From: Caldifarciminota bacterium
GTDB taxonomy: Bacteria > Hydrothermota > Tepidihabitantia > Tepidihabitantales > Tepidihabitantaceae
Assembly (NCBI GenBank): GCA_026418295.1
Contig: JAOABP010000007.1
Location: forward strand, 1 to 64,000
Length of the DNA stretch: 64,000 bases
Reading direction: 5' to 3'
The notes beneath the pieces were generated by a model. The model was not told the DNA's origin. It saw nothing but the letters and a program-made list of their open reading frames with translations, and did no database searches. The position numbers and the translations under genes were made by a program. Below, one piece after another: positions 14,747 to 22,995 of the stretch; the stretch's first letter is position 1; every line of letters starts with the position of its first letter.

Positions 14747-16051
14747 ATGGAAAGTTTTGAGCAGGTTCCCAAGTCAAATTCATCCAGACGAGTGGTAATT
14801 TTTGTTCTTGTCGGCAGTGTGGTTCTTTTTTCAGCCATTATTGCGGGACTGAAATTACAGAATTGGAAACGGCACCATGGACCGCAAACAGTGTGTGCCC
14901 CGTTGATTCCTTCACCGGAATCCACTTACTATGGTGGCGACCGGCTGCAGAATGGTGAGGTGCTCGCCGGACTGTTGAGCCGGTGGTGCATCAACACCGA
15001 GCGGATTAATGCGATTTACAATGCGCTGGAAAAGGCGGATTTCAATTTCCGCCGGATGACTCCGGGCGATTCGGTGACGCTGATTTATCAGGGGCTGAAT
15101 TTCCGCGGGATTGATTACCACTCCAGTCCGGTGGTGAGTTATCAGGTGCGGTTTGACAGTAACGGCACAGCTGCTGCGGTCCGGGTAACGAGGCCGGTGG
15201 ACACCGTCAAGTGTGTGATCCGGGGGACAATAGAAAATTCGCTCTGGAATTCACTTCTGAAGCTGGGCGGGACGCCCGAGCTGGTAGTAGAGTTTGCGGA
15301 AATTCTGCGTTATGACATTGATTTCTTTACCGAATGCAATAATGGAGATACCTTTGAGCTGCTTGCTGACCGGCTGGAGGTGGATGGCCGTTTTTACCGG
15401 TTCGGCCGGGTTTATGCGGTGCATTACCGGAGCCGGACCGACAATGTCTACGGTTTCTACTATCAGGATCCAACAGGGCGGTGGGATTATTATAATGAAA
15501 AGGGACAGTCGCTGCGCAAGACGGTGCTGAGGTCTCCGCTGTCTTTTGCCCGGGTGTCATCGTATTTCGGGATGCGGTTTCATCCGATTCTGCGCGTGGT
15601 CAGGCCGCATCAAGGTGTTGACTATGTGGCACCGCGCGGAACACCGGTAAGTGCGATTGCCGATGGCGTGGTGACCATGGCACGCTGGAACGGCGGTTAC
15701 GGCAAGATGGTGGAGGTCAGGCACAGCGGCGGCCTCGTCTCAAGATACGGACATCTTTCAGGATACGGTCCCGGCGTCAAGGTGGGGAGGTCCATCCGGC
15801 AGGGAGCAACAGTCGGTTATGTCGGTGCAACCGGTCTGGCGACCGGTCCCCATCTCCACTTTGAAATCCGGCAGAACGGCAAGCCGGTGAATCCGCTCAA
15901 GGTCATTCCACCGCGTGCCGAACCGGTGCCCGCCCGCTACCTTGCCGATTTTCAGGCGGTGCGCGACCGCTATCTTGCGATTATGCGCACTGCCGGCCAG
16001 TTTTCTGCCGATACTTCTGCCTCATTGATCCAAGGCCAGCCGGGTTTTTAG
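14747..16051 (+). CDS. M23-family peptidoglycan endopeptidase, membrane-anchored
   Basis: The 434-residue protein has one N-terminal membrane anchor (about 18-38). A central opioid-growth-factor/OapA-like segment with NGEVLAGLLSRWCIN precedes the C-terminal lysostaphin-type peptidase. Zinc ligands are visible as HPILRVVRPHQGVDY (H, D) and GPHLHFEIR (HxH). It cleaves peptide cross-links in the cell wall, like MepM. The start is 2 bp after the ZIP stop, so it is the third gene of the DtxR operon. This link between a metal regulator and a zinc peptidase is unusual but may be incidental. Its 3' end overlaps the TonB receptor gene tail to tail by 30 bp. Confidence 0.9.
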   Translation: MESFEQVPKSNSSRRVVIFVLVGSVVLFSAIIAGLKLQNWKRHHGPQTVCAPLIPSPESTYYGGDRLQNGEVLAGLLSRWCINTERINAIYNALEKADFNFRRMTPGDSVTLIYQGLNFRGIDYHSSPVVSYQVRFDSNGTAAAVRVTRPVDTVKCVIRGTIENSLWNSLLKLGGTPELVVEFAEILRYDIDFFTECNNGDTFELLADRLEVDGRFYRFGRVYAVHYRSRTDNVYGFYYQDPTGRWDYYNEKGQSLRKTVLRSPLSFARVSSYFGMRFHPILRVVRPHQGVDYVAPRGTPVSAIADGVVTMARWNGGYGKMVEVRHSGGLVSRYGHLSGYGPGVKVGRSIRQGATVGYVGATGLATGPHLHFEIRQNGKPVNPLKVIPPRAEPVPARYLADFQAVRDRYLAIMRTAGQFSADTSASLIQGQPGF

Positions 16052-18100
16052 ATAAAAACTTCTGCCGGGCAGAGGATAATTACGGATCAGCTCATAGTGC
16101 CGGTCAAGGAGATTCTGGACCCCGGCACTGATTGCAAGGGATACCAGGTTGATTTTATGATTCAGGCTGATGCCGAGGTCAAGGATCAGGTAACCAGGCA
16201 GGGTGTCGGTGTTGGTCGAATTGGCAAACCTGGATGTGGCACCGGTTGTGCTCAGCTGAAGCCGGAGCGCAGTCTTGGGTAAACGCAGCGGTTCCAGCCA
16301 GATGCTGGCGCTGCCAGTCAGCGGCGGGCGGTAAGGTATTAAGGTGCTCTCTGCCCGGCACTCCTGCAGTGTCAGATTGCCGTCAAGGCCGAAATGAGGA
16401 AACTCAACTTCCGGCTCCAGTTCCAGTCCCCGGATCCGCACCCGGGCAATGTTGACCGGCTGCCAGACAAAACTCGTATCGGCAACCCATTGAATCAGGT
16501 CCTGAATTCGGGAGTAAAAGGCGGTGAGCCGCAGTGCGCCGCCGGGCATTTTGACGCCGATGCCGGCATCATAGCCGGTTCCCCATTCCGGTTTGAGGTG
16601 CGGATTACCGCGGGTCCAGGGGTCTTCAGGCCAGAACAGTTCGTTGAAGCTGGGAGCGCGGAAGGAGCGGTTGACACCCGAATAAAAGCTCAGGAGCGGG
16701 TGCGGAGTCAGTGTCATGGTCAGACGGGGACTGAGGGCGCCGAGGGTTGCAACCGCATCCGGATGCCGGTTCTGCAGGATTTCGTAGCGCAGTGCGGGCA
16801 TGAGCTGAAGCAGTGCGGTCTTGAAACCGCTTTCAATATAACCGGCGGCATTGAGCCGGATGGAATTTCCCACGGTAGTACTCTGCGCCTGTTCATAACC
16901 GGTTTCAACCCCGGTCAGCAGATCACAGGTGAGCGGTCCGAATATCCGGTTGAATTCGTGATTAAGGTTCATTCCGGTATTTTGGAGTTTATGGGTGTCG
17001 TTGGCAGTGAAATACGGGTCCGGGTTGTGATAGCGCTGATTGCGCCGGCAGTGGTAAAGTCGGGTGCTGACTCTTCCTGCCGGACTTTCGAGCAGGTCAT
17101 ATCCGGCGATGACCAGCAGATGTTCATCATCAAGCCGGGCGCTGTCGCTCGGGAAGGTGACAGGTCCGGGGGAACCGCGGCGGCTGATTCCGAAATGGGT
17201 TTCCAGCGTCAGCGACTGACGGGCATCCAGTGCGGTCTGGGATTTGGCGAGCAGTGCGGCACGGCTGAGCCGGGCATTGGTGCGCAGGCGGATTGAGCCG
17301 GTGGAGTCAGGATAGGGGAAGCGGTTATCACTGTGAAAGTAATCGCCGGAGGCGAGCCAGCTGACCCTGCCGGGCAGAGTAGCGGTTAATGCGGCAGTCC
17401 GGGTGCCGAAGGAGGCAAGCCCGGCGGAAAACTCCAGCCGGCGCTGGCGGGGTTCCGGTGTTATCAGATTAATGACACCACCCAGTGCCGATGTGCCGTA
17501 GAGTGCGGAGGCTCCACCCCGTGCGATTTCGATCTGTTCAATCTGCCCTGCTGGCAGCAGGGTGATGTCGGCAAGACCGTTGAGACCGGAGTTGAGCCGG
17601 ATACGGTCCCAGAGGACGAGCGTCTGCTCCGGACCGGCACCGCGCAGACTCACGGTCGCAAGATTGCCGTAGTCGTTGAGCAGGGTGCCGGTTGCCCGGC
17701 TGAGCGGTAAAGCCGGACCGCTCTGAACCAGCGACTGGTCAATGTGCCGGTTCTGAACCGGCATGGCAAAAGGCAATGGGGTCTTGAGCCGGGTGGCGGT
17801 GCTCGTCACACCGCTGATGGGAATTGCCACCGGGAAAAGGGACAGTATTTCGGGCAGATCGTCCGCATTACCGGTCCAGGTCCGGGTGCGGTAGCCGATG
17901 CGCTCCAGTTTCAGGGTCAGCGGTTCTGCAGGCTGGTCAAGTTCCAGCGAGAAGTATCCGGTGCTGTCCGCAAGAAAGGTTCTGCCCTGGGGCAGCACGG
18001 TGATCTGGACATAGGGCACCGGTTCACCGGTGACCCCATCAACAATCCGGCGTTCAAAGTTGACGCCGGTGAGGAGTACAATCAGGGACAGGATGTTCAT
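16022..18100 (-). CDS. TonB-dependent outer-membrane receptor, probably cobalamin/corrinoid (BtuB-like)
   Basis: The 692-residue protein has a signal peptide (MNILSLIVLLTG) and a CarboxypepD_reg-like domain (about 17-95, IVDGVTGEPVPYVQITVLPQGRTFLADSTGYFSLELD). The plug domain follows (about 125-235; SLRGAGPEQTLVLWDRIRLN and IEIARGGASALYGTSALGGVINL), then a 22-strand beta-barrel ending in SFYLKTRLAL. The start at 18100 has an AGGAG 7 nt upstream; the longer frame runs back into the riboswitch. A cobalamin riboswitch directly upstream implies vitamin B12 or related corrinoids as substrate. TonB, ExbB/D and the BtuCDF parts are not in the window. Confidence 0.88.
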   Translation of the reverse strand: MNILSLIVLLTGVNFERRIVDGVTGEPVPYVQITVLPQGRTFLADSTGYFSLELDQPAEPLTLKLERIGYRTRTWTGNADDLPEILSLFPVAIPISGVTSTATRLKTPLPFAMPVQNRHIDQSLVQSGPALPLSRATGTLLNDYGNLATVSLRGAGPEQTLVLWDRIRLNSGLNGLADITLLPAGQIEQIEIARGGASALYGTSALGGVINLITPEPRQRRLEFSAGLASFGTRTAALTATLPGRVSWLASGDYFHSDNRFPYPDSTGSIRLRTNARLSRAALLAKSQTALDARQSLTLETHFGISRRGSPGPVTFPSDSARLDDEHLLVIAGYDLLESPAGRVSTRLYHCRRNQRYHNPDPYFTANDTHKLQNTGMNLNHEFNRIFGPLTCDLLTGVETGYEQAQSTTVGNSIRLNAAGYIESGFKTALLQLMPALRYEILQNRHPDAVATLGALSPRLTMTLTPHPLLSFYSGVNRSFRAPSFNELFWPEDPWTRGNPHLKPEWGTGYDAGIGVKMPGGALRLTAFYSRIQDLIQWVADTSFVWQPVNIARVRIRGLELEPEVEFPHFGLDGNLTLQECRAESTLIPYRPPLTGSASIWLEPLRLPKTALRLQLSTTGATSRFANSTNTDTLPGYLILDLGISLNHKINLVSLAISAGVQNLLDRHYELIRNYPLPGRSFYLKTRLALDQ

Positions 18101-18127
18101 TCCGGTTCTCCTTTCTGCGCAAGTTAA

Positions 18128-18308
18128 ACCGACCTTGTGACCGTGGCCAGGTCTCCTGGCTTGCGGCCGCACTCCATCGCCTTCCCAGCCGGAGCCAGTG
18201 GCATTGATGGGGCGTAAAAGCACCGCTCACAGTGGGCGAGACCGCCGCCGATTTTCACGGCGTTCCCTGTGCCCGATTCCGGGCAACCCGTTTTCCGGGT
18301 CGACCACA
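18128..18308 (-). promoter_or_regulatory. Cobalamin (adenosylcobalamin) riboswitch
   Basis: On the minus strand the conserved core is present in order: a GGGAA after two small hairpins, GTGAAAATCGGCGGCGG, CCCACTGTGA, GCCACTGG (the B12 box region), a GGGAAGGCGATGG block and the 3' AAGCCAGGAGACCTG. This is the order and spacing of the cobalamin riboswitch family. It sits between the promoter at 18319-18347 and the TonB receptor start at 18100. Binding of adenosylcobalamin would be expected to shut off receptor synthesis. Confidence 0.92.
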
Positions 18309-18318
18309 GTCAAATGGG

Positions 18319-18347
18319 AGTATAGTTTTAAGCCTGCGGACTGTCAA
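18319..18347 (-). promoter_or_regulatory. Promoter of the riboswitch-TonB receptor transcript
   Basis: On the minus strand, a consensus TTGACA (18347-18342), 17-bp spacer and TATACT (18324-18319) predict a start near 18312, just before the riboswitch. Confidence 0.75.
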
Positions 18348-18416
18348 CAGGTGGTTGATTCTTGATTATCCGGGCGCCGTAATTAAGATATTATAAACAA
18401 CTACTAAGGAGGTAGT

Positions 18417-21400
18417 GTGCGAAGGATACTGTTTGGTGTTGCGGTGCTGGCGGTCACAATCGTGGCCGGAGCACCGATTGAGCCGCTGCTGCTGGAGCGG
18501 ATGAGCACCACCAGCAAGAACGAATATCTGCCGGTGGTGATTGCGCTCAGGGAGCAGTTTAATGGCGAGCAGGTCATCCGGACGATCAAGGTCAAGGATG
18601 AGCGCTGGCGGGTGACGGTCAGCGGTCTGAAGGAGCTGGCTGCCCGGACCCAGCAGGGTCTGCTTCAGGAGCTGACCCGGCTGGAGCGCGAGGGCAAGGC
18701 ACGCAACATCGTTCCATTGTGGATTGTGAATGCGGTTTACTGCGAACTGGTTTCCGAGGCGATTCTGAAGGTGGCGGAGCGGGCTGATGTCTGGTTTGTC
18801 CAGTGGGATCTGATTCCGACCGAGAATGCGCTCGGGCTCGCACCACAGCAGCCCGCGGCTGATGTTACCGGCGGAACCGACAGCCGGGAGTGGCATGTGC
18901 GCAAGGTCAAGGCGGACAGCGTCTGGTATACCTACGGCTATACCGGACAGGGGGTGGTGATCGGTAATATTGACACCGGCTGTGATTACAACCATTCGGA
19001 TCTGGCAAACCGGATGTGGACTGATCCGAACTACCCCTATCACGGCTGGGACTTTGAGAACAATGACAACGATCCGATGGATGGCAATGGTCATGGCACC
19101 CATACCTGCGGGATCAACGCCGGTGACGGCACCGGTGGTGATACGACCGGCATTGCCCCGGGTGCCAGAATCATGAGCTGCCGGACCAAGACCAGCCTGA
19201 GTTCACCACTGCCGGATACAATTGCGGAAAATACCGTCTTCCGTGCAATGGAGTTCTGTGTTGCACCACCACTTTCTCCGGAGAATCATGCCCACCTGCT
19301 TTCGATGAGTCTGGGCTGGCAGCATTCCTGGAATCCGCGGCGGGCGCTCTGGCGTCAGGCGGTAACCAATGTGGCGGCTGCCGGGCTCCCCTATTTCATC
19401 GCTGCGGGTAATGAGGGTTCGAGCAATCCGCCGGACAATGTCCGGACGCCGGGTGATGTCCCCGGTCCCTGGAAGCATCCGGCAGAGATGGCAGGCGGTC
19501 TGGGCGGTGCAATTTCGATCGGCGCCACCGACTCTACGGACAACTATGCCTATTTCACCTCCTGGGGTCCGGTCTCCTGGTCAAGTATTCCGCCGTATAA
19601 TGACTATGCCTATCCGCCCGGATTGCTGAAACCGGACTTTTCCGCACCGGGTGTGGATGTTGTTTCCTGCCGGCTGGGCGGAGGTTATGTCGCAATGTCC
19701 GGGACCTCAATGGCAACACCGTGTGCTGCCGGGGTGGCGGCGCTGATGCTGGAGAAGAATCCGCTGCTCTTGCCCGAGCAGATTGATTCGATCATGCAGT
19801 ATTCGGTTGTGCCCCGAGGGACACCGCCGAAGAACAATACCTACGGCACAGGCAGAATTGATGCCAAACTGTGCATTGAGAACACACCGCTGCCGTTCGG
19901 GGTCAGGCTCTACCGGGCGATTGTCGATGATTCCGCAGGCGGTAACAATGACCGGATTATCAATCCGGGCGAGGCGATCAACCTGCCGGTCTGGGTGAAG
20001 AATCAGTGCAGCTATACCACCAGCGGGGTAACCGGCATCCTGCGGACTTCAGATCCGACCCATATCACAATTACCGATTCGGTGAAAAGCTTCGGCACCA
20101 TTCCGGCGGGTGACACCGCATTTTCCGGCCAGCCCGGATTCCGGTTTACGGTTGACCCTTCCTGTGTCAACGGCTATACGCTGAATCTGGAACTGGTGGT
20201 CCGGGATGATCAGGATTCGGTCTGGAGTTCACCGCTGAAGCTGAAGGTGGGCACACCGGTGCTGAGCGGCGATTCGGTCTATGCCTATGACGGCGGTAAT
20301 GGCAAGCTTGATCCCGGTGAGGAGTGTGATATTGCGGTTCAGCTCGTAAATTCCGGGCTGGGGAACGCCTATGATGTGCAGGTGGTGCTCCGGTCATATG
20401 ACTCCCGGCTTGAGGTGCTGGATTCAAGTGCGGTTTACGGTCTGATACCGGCAGACTCGTGGGTCATGAATGAGGCGGATCATTTCCGGGTGCGGGCGAG
20501 CGCATCAATTCCCCGCGAGTTTGTGATTCCGTGCAGTCTGCGGATCAGCCAGACCGGCTATCCGGACCGGACGGTTTACTTCGGAATTGAGGTGGGCCGG
20601 CTGACCGCAATTGACCCGATTCCGGACGGACCGCGCCGGCCTGCGCTCTATTATGCCTATGATGACATTGATGCGGAGTATGCGGAGCGGCCGACCTTCT
20701 CCTGGGTCGAGATTCGCAATCTGGGCACCCGGCTGACGCTCTCTGATGACCAGACGGTGCAGATCACCCTGCCGCCCGCATTCGGGCCGATCAAGTTCTA
20801 CGGCCAGCGCTATACCCAGATCTCGATCTGCTCCAACGGCTGGGTGGCACCGGGCTATTCAACCGCAACCACCTGGAGCAATACTCCGCTGCCCAACAGC
20901 CAGATGCCGCCGATGTTCTGTCTGAAATGGGATGATCTCTATCCGCCAACCGGCAATGGCGTCTGGTATTATCATGATGCGGCAAACCACCGGTTCATCG
21001 TTGAGTGGGATTCGGTCCATTACTACAACCCGCGCGACTCCTGGGACAAGATGCAGATTGTCTTCTATGACACCACGCTGGCAGCGGCTGACGGCAATAC
21101 CGAGGTGGTTTACCAGTACCTGACCGCGAACCGGAACTCCAGTGCCACCATTGGTGAACAGGACCCGAGTCTGACGATTGCGATTCAGGTGGTTTATAAC
21201 GATACCTTCCACCGGGCTGCCGGACCGGTTGTTCCGGGCCGGGCGATCAAGCTGACTACGGATGCGCCTTCGGTCGGGCTGGCAGAAACCGGGAGCATGT
21301 CCGGTCCGGCTCTTACCGGTGTCAGAATGCTGCCGACCGCATTCCGCAGCCGGCTGCAGATTCACTTCCTCCTGAATCAGGGTTCAGCGGTCCGGGTTGC

Positions 21401-21584
21401 GGTTTATGACAAAGCGGGACGCCGGGTCCGCACCCTGATTGACCGCAGACTGAATCCGGGCGGATACGAGCTGAGCTGGGATGGCAGGGATGATGCCGGT
21501 AACCGGGTGGCGCAGGGTGTCTATCTGGTTCGACTGGAGAGTGAAGAGCAGGTAATGACGACCAAGGCGGTTTATCTGAAGTAG
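18417..21584 (+). CDS. Secreted subtilisin-like serine protease (S8) with FlgD-type C-terminal domain
   Basis: The 1055-residue protein has a signal peptide (about 1-20) and an I9-like propeptide (about 25-125). The S8 catalytic domain has Asp near residue 184 in NIDTGCDYNHSD, His near 226 in NGHGTHTCG and Ser near 429 in MSGTSMATPCAAG. Long beta-rich regions follow. The last 80 residues (VRVAVYDKAGRRVRTLIDRRLNPGGYELSWDGRDDAGNRVAQGVYLVRL) form a FlgD-like Ig fold, often a C-terminal sorting domain in Bacteroidetes-like secretion. The GTG start has AGGAGG 4 nt upstream. The gene is monocistronic and probably degrades extracellular protein. Confidence 0.92.
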   Translation: MRRILFGVAVLAVTIVAGAPIEPLLLERMSTTSKNEYLPVVIALREQFNGEQVIRTIKVKDERWRVTVSGLKELAARTQQGLLQELTRLEREGKARNIVPLWIVNAVYCELVSEAILKVAERADVWFVQWDLIPTENALGLAPQQPAADVTGGTDSREWHVRKVKADSVWYTYGYTGQGVVIGNIDTGCDYNHSDLANRMWTDPNYPYHGWDFENNDNDPMDGNGHGTHTCGINAGDGTGGDTTGIAPGARIMSCRTKTSLSSPLPDTIAENTVFRAMEFCVAPPLSPENHAHLLSMSLGWQHSWNPRRALWRQAVTNVAAAGLPYFIAAGNEGSSNPPDNVRTPGDVPGPWKHPAEMAGGLGGAISIGATDSTDNYAYFTSWGPVSWSSIPPYNDYAYPPGLLKPDFSAPGVDVVSCRLGGGYVAMSGTSMATPCAAGVAALMLEKNPLLLPEQIDSIMQYSVVPRGTPPKNNTYGTGRIDAKLCIENTPLPFGVRLYRAIVDDSAGGNNDRIINPGEAINLPVWVKNQCSYTTSGVTGILRTSDPTHITITDSVKSFGTIPAGDTAFSGQPGFRFTVDPSCVNGYTLNLELVVRDDQDSVWSSPLKLKVGTPVLSGDSVYAYDGGNGKLDPGEECDIAVQLVNSGLGNAYDVQVVLRSYDSRLEVLDSSAVYGLIPADSWVMNEADHFRVRASASIPREFVIPCSLRISQTGYPDRTVYFGIEVGRLTAIDPIPDGPRRPALYYAYDDIDAEYAERPTFSWVEIRNLGTRLTLSDDQTVQITLPPAFGPIKFYGQRYTQISICSNGWVAPGYSTATTWSNTPLPNSQMPPMFCLKWDDLYPPTGNGVWYYHDAANHRFIVEWDSVHYYNPRDSWDKMQIVFYDTTLAAADGNTEVVYQYLTANRNSSATIGEQDPSLTIAIQVVYNDTFHRAAGPVVPGRAIKLTTDAPSVGLAETGSMSGPALTGVRMLPTAFRSRLQIHFLLNQGSAVRVAVYDKAGRRVRTLIDRRLNPGGYELSWDGRDDAGNRVAQGVYLVRLESEEQVMTTKAVYLK

Positions 21585-21597
21585 GGTTGACAGGTTA

Positions 21598-21636
21598 GGC
21601 GGGCAGGAGCGTTCAGTTCCTGCCCGCCAGTATCTT
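21598..21636 (+). terminator. Terminator after the subtilase gene
   Basis: A perfect 11-bp stem (GGCGGGCAGGA with TCCTGCCCGCC, 9-nt loop) is followed by a weak T-rich tail (AGTATCTTTT). It begins 13 bp after the stop and ends only a few bases before the rimI start. Confidence 0.7.
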
Positions 21637-21639
21637 TTC

Positions 21640-22080
21640 ATGATTTCCATCCGGCGCATGGAGGAGCAGGACCTGGAGCAGGTCCTGCAGATTGAGCATG
21701 CCACATTTCCCAACCCCTGGCGGCGATCATTTTTCCTATCTGATATTCACCGTCCGGATGGGCTGTGCATTGTGGCAGAAAATGAGAACCGGGTTGTGGG
21801 TTATCTGGTTGCCTGGGGCAGAGTTGAGGTCCATATCGCCAATATTGCGGTTGCCGCAGAATGGCGCAATCAGGGGGTCGGGACTGAGCTGATGAGGCGG
21901 GCGCTGGAGTTTGCAGCCGGTCAGCAGGCGGAGAGTGTTTTCCTTGAGGTGCGGGTTTCCAATCTCGGTGCCCAGCGTTTCTACCGCCGGTTCGGTTTTG
22001 TGCCTACCTATGTCCGCCGGGGCTATTATGAGAACGGCGAGGATGCGCTGATCATGGAGCTGGCACTGCTTCACGAGTAG
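21640..22080 (+). CDS. rimI: Ribosomal-protein-alanine N-acetyltransferase RimI-like (GNAT)
   Basis: The 146-residue single-domain GNAT has IRRMEEQDLEQVLQIEHATFPNPWRRSFF at the N-terminus, IANIAVAAEWRNQGVGTELMRRAL (acetyl-CoA motif A, R/Q-x-x-G-x-G/A) and LEVRVSNLGAQRFYRRFGFVPTYVRRGYY. This matches RimI, which acetylates the N-terminus of ribosomal protein S18. There is no Shine-Dalgarno and the start lies immediately after the terminator hairpin of the previous gene. A short or absent leader is therefore likely, although I could not place a convincing -35 for it. Confidence 0.85.
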   Translation: MISIRRMEEQDLEQVLQIEHATFPNPWRRSFFLSDIHRPDGLCIVAENENRVVGYLVAWGRVEVHIANIAVAAEWRNQGVGTELMRRALEFAAGQQAESVFLEVRVSNLGAQRFYRRFGFVPTYVRRGYYENGEDALIMELALLHE

Positions 22081-22589
22081 CGCTCATAGCAGACAATCTC
22101 CTTCAGTTCCTTTCTGGGTCTGGGTCTGGGCTCCTGAGCGGGCCAGCCGAGCGGGGTGAGTGCCACCGGTTTCACACCCTCGGGAATTGCCAGCACCTTC
22201 CGGACCTCATCTTCAATGAATGCGCCGATCCAGCAGGTACCCAGCCCTTCGCTGGCAGCAGCGAGAATGATATGCTCCAGCGCAATCGTGACATCAATCT
22301 CAGCTGCGGACCAGTACCCGCCCATGCCCTTCCACGCCTGCTCCAGCAGGGCGCAGGCACAGATGATCACCGGTGCCTGAGCGATGAACTGCTGATTACG
22401 GCAGGCGGGCACAAGCGCCTGACGGATTTTCTCATCTCTGATGATGATGAACTTCCAGGGCTGAAGGTTTTTGGCAGAGGGTGCGAGCCGGCCCGCTTCA
22501 AGAATCCGGTTGAGAACCTCTTCCGGCACCGGGTCGGGTTTGTAGGCACGGACACTGAGCCGTCTCCGGATTACCTCATAAAACTCCAT
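22071..22589 (-). CDS. Nitroreductase-family flavoprotein
   Basis: The 172-residue protein begins MEFYEVIRRRLSVRAYKPDPVPEEVLNRILEAGRLAPSAKNLQPWKF, the FMN-binding N-terminus of the nitroreductase family. It continues with an FMN-contacting EHIILAAASEGLGTCWIGAF block and ends in LTPLGWPAQ plus a basic tail. It reduces nitro compounds or quinones, or acts in cofactor metabolism, using NAD(P)H. An AAGGAGG Shine-Dalgarno just upstream fixes the start at 22589; the longer frame is not used. Its end overlaps rimI tail to tail by 10 bp. Confidence 0.9.
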   Translation of the reverse strand: MEFYEVIRRRLSVRAYKPDPVPEEVLNRILEAGRLAPSAKNLQPWKFIIIRDEKIRQALVPACRNQQFIAQAPVIICACALLEQAWKGMGGYWSAAEIDVTIALEHIILAAASEGLGTCWIGAFIEDEVRKVLAIPEGVKPVALTPLGWPAQEPRPRPRKELKEIVCYERYS

Positions 22590-22959
22590 ACCGCCTCCTT
22601 TCAGGACTTGCCTTCGCTGAGAGAAATTTAGCCGGGACGGGCTTAAAGTCAACTGTTAGCAGCGGATAGAGGTAAAGAACCGTAAAGCCAGAAAGAAAAA
22701 ATAAAACAAGTGTTCAGTGATGGTTAGCAGGAGCGCTGTTATAAGTTCTGGAAATTTAACCGAATCGCAGTCAGGACCGACAGACCGACCGGAGTCAACG
22801 GTGGGGGGAACTGGGGGGTGGGCAGGATTTCAGAGGGTGTAATTCTGCAAGTTATTGATAAAATATGTTTTGGCAACATGGTCTTCTGGCGTTGAAGCAG
22901 GGAAAGGCACCCGATATAATATAAATAGGTAACTAATTGTCTAATTCGGGCGCAGGGAT
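22590..22959. other. Intergenic stretch between divergent nitroreductase and peptidase genes
   Basis: No gene is supported here. A minus-strand frame (22739-22966) has poor protein character, no Shine-Dalgarno and no recognisable motif. The right edge carries the promoter of the peptidase gene. The region is more AT-rich than its neighbours. Confidence 0.5.
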
Positions 22960-22987
22960 TTGACATTTTTGTGCCGGGTTATAAAAT
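22960..22987 (+). promoter_or_regulatory. Leaderless promoter of the Xaa-Pro peptidase gene
   Basis: TTGACA (22960-22965), a 16-bp spacer and TAAAAT (22982-22987) predict a start near 22994, two bases before the ATG at 22996. The start codon inferred from the promoter is also where the family N-terminus begins. Confidence 0.65.
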
Positions 22988-22995
22988 TTGAGCCG

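Noticed and set aside
16394-17296. Plus-strand 300-residue frame inside the TonB receptor locus
   Set aside because: Fully antisense to a gene with strong domain evidence; no recognisable domain.
18101-18223. N-terminal extension of the TonB receptor frame
   Set aside because: These codons lie inside the cobalamin riboswitch core and aptamer end. The signal peptide and Shine-Dalgarno place the true start at 18100.
22739-22966. Minus-strand 75-residue frame in the 22.6-22.96 kb gap
   Set aside because: No ribosome site, no family, overlaps the promoter of the divergent peptidase gene; Pro-rich stretch from repeated G/C runs.
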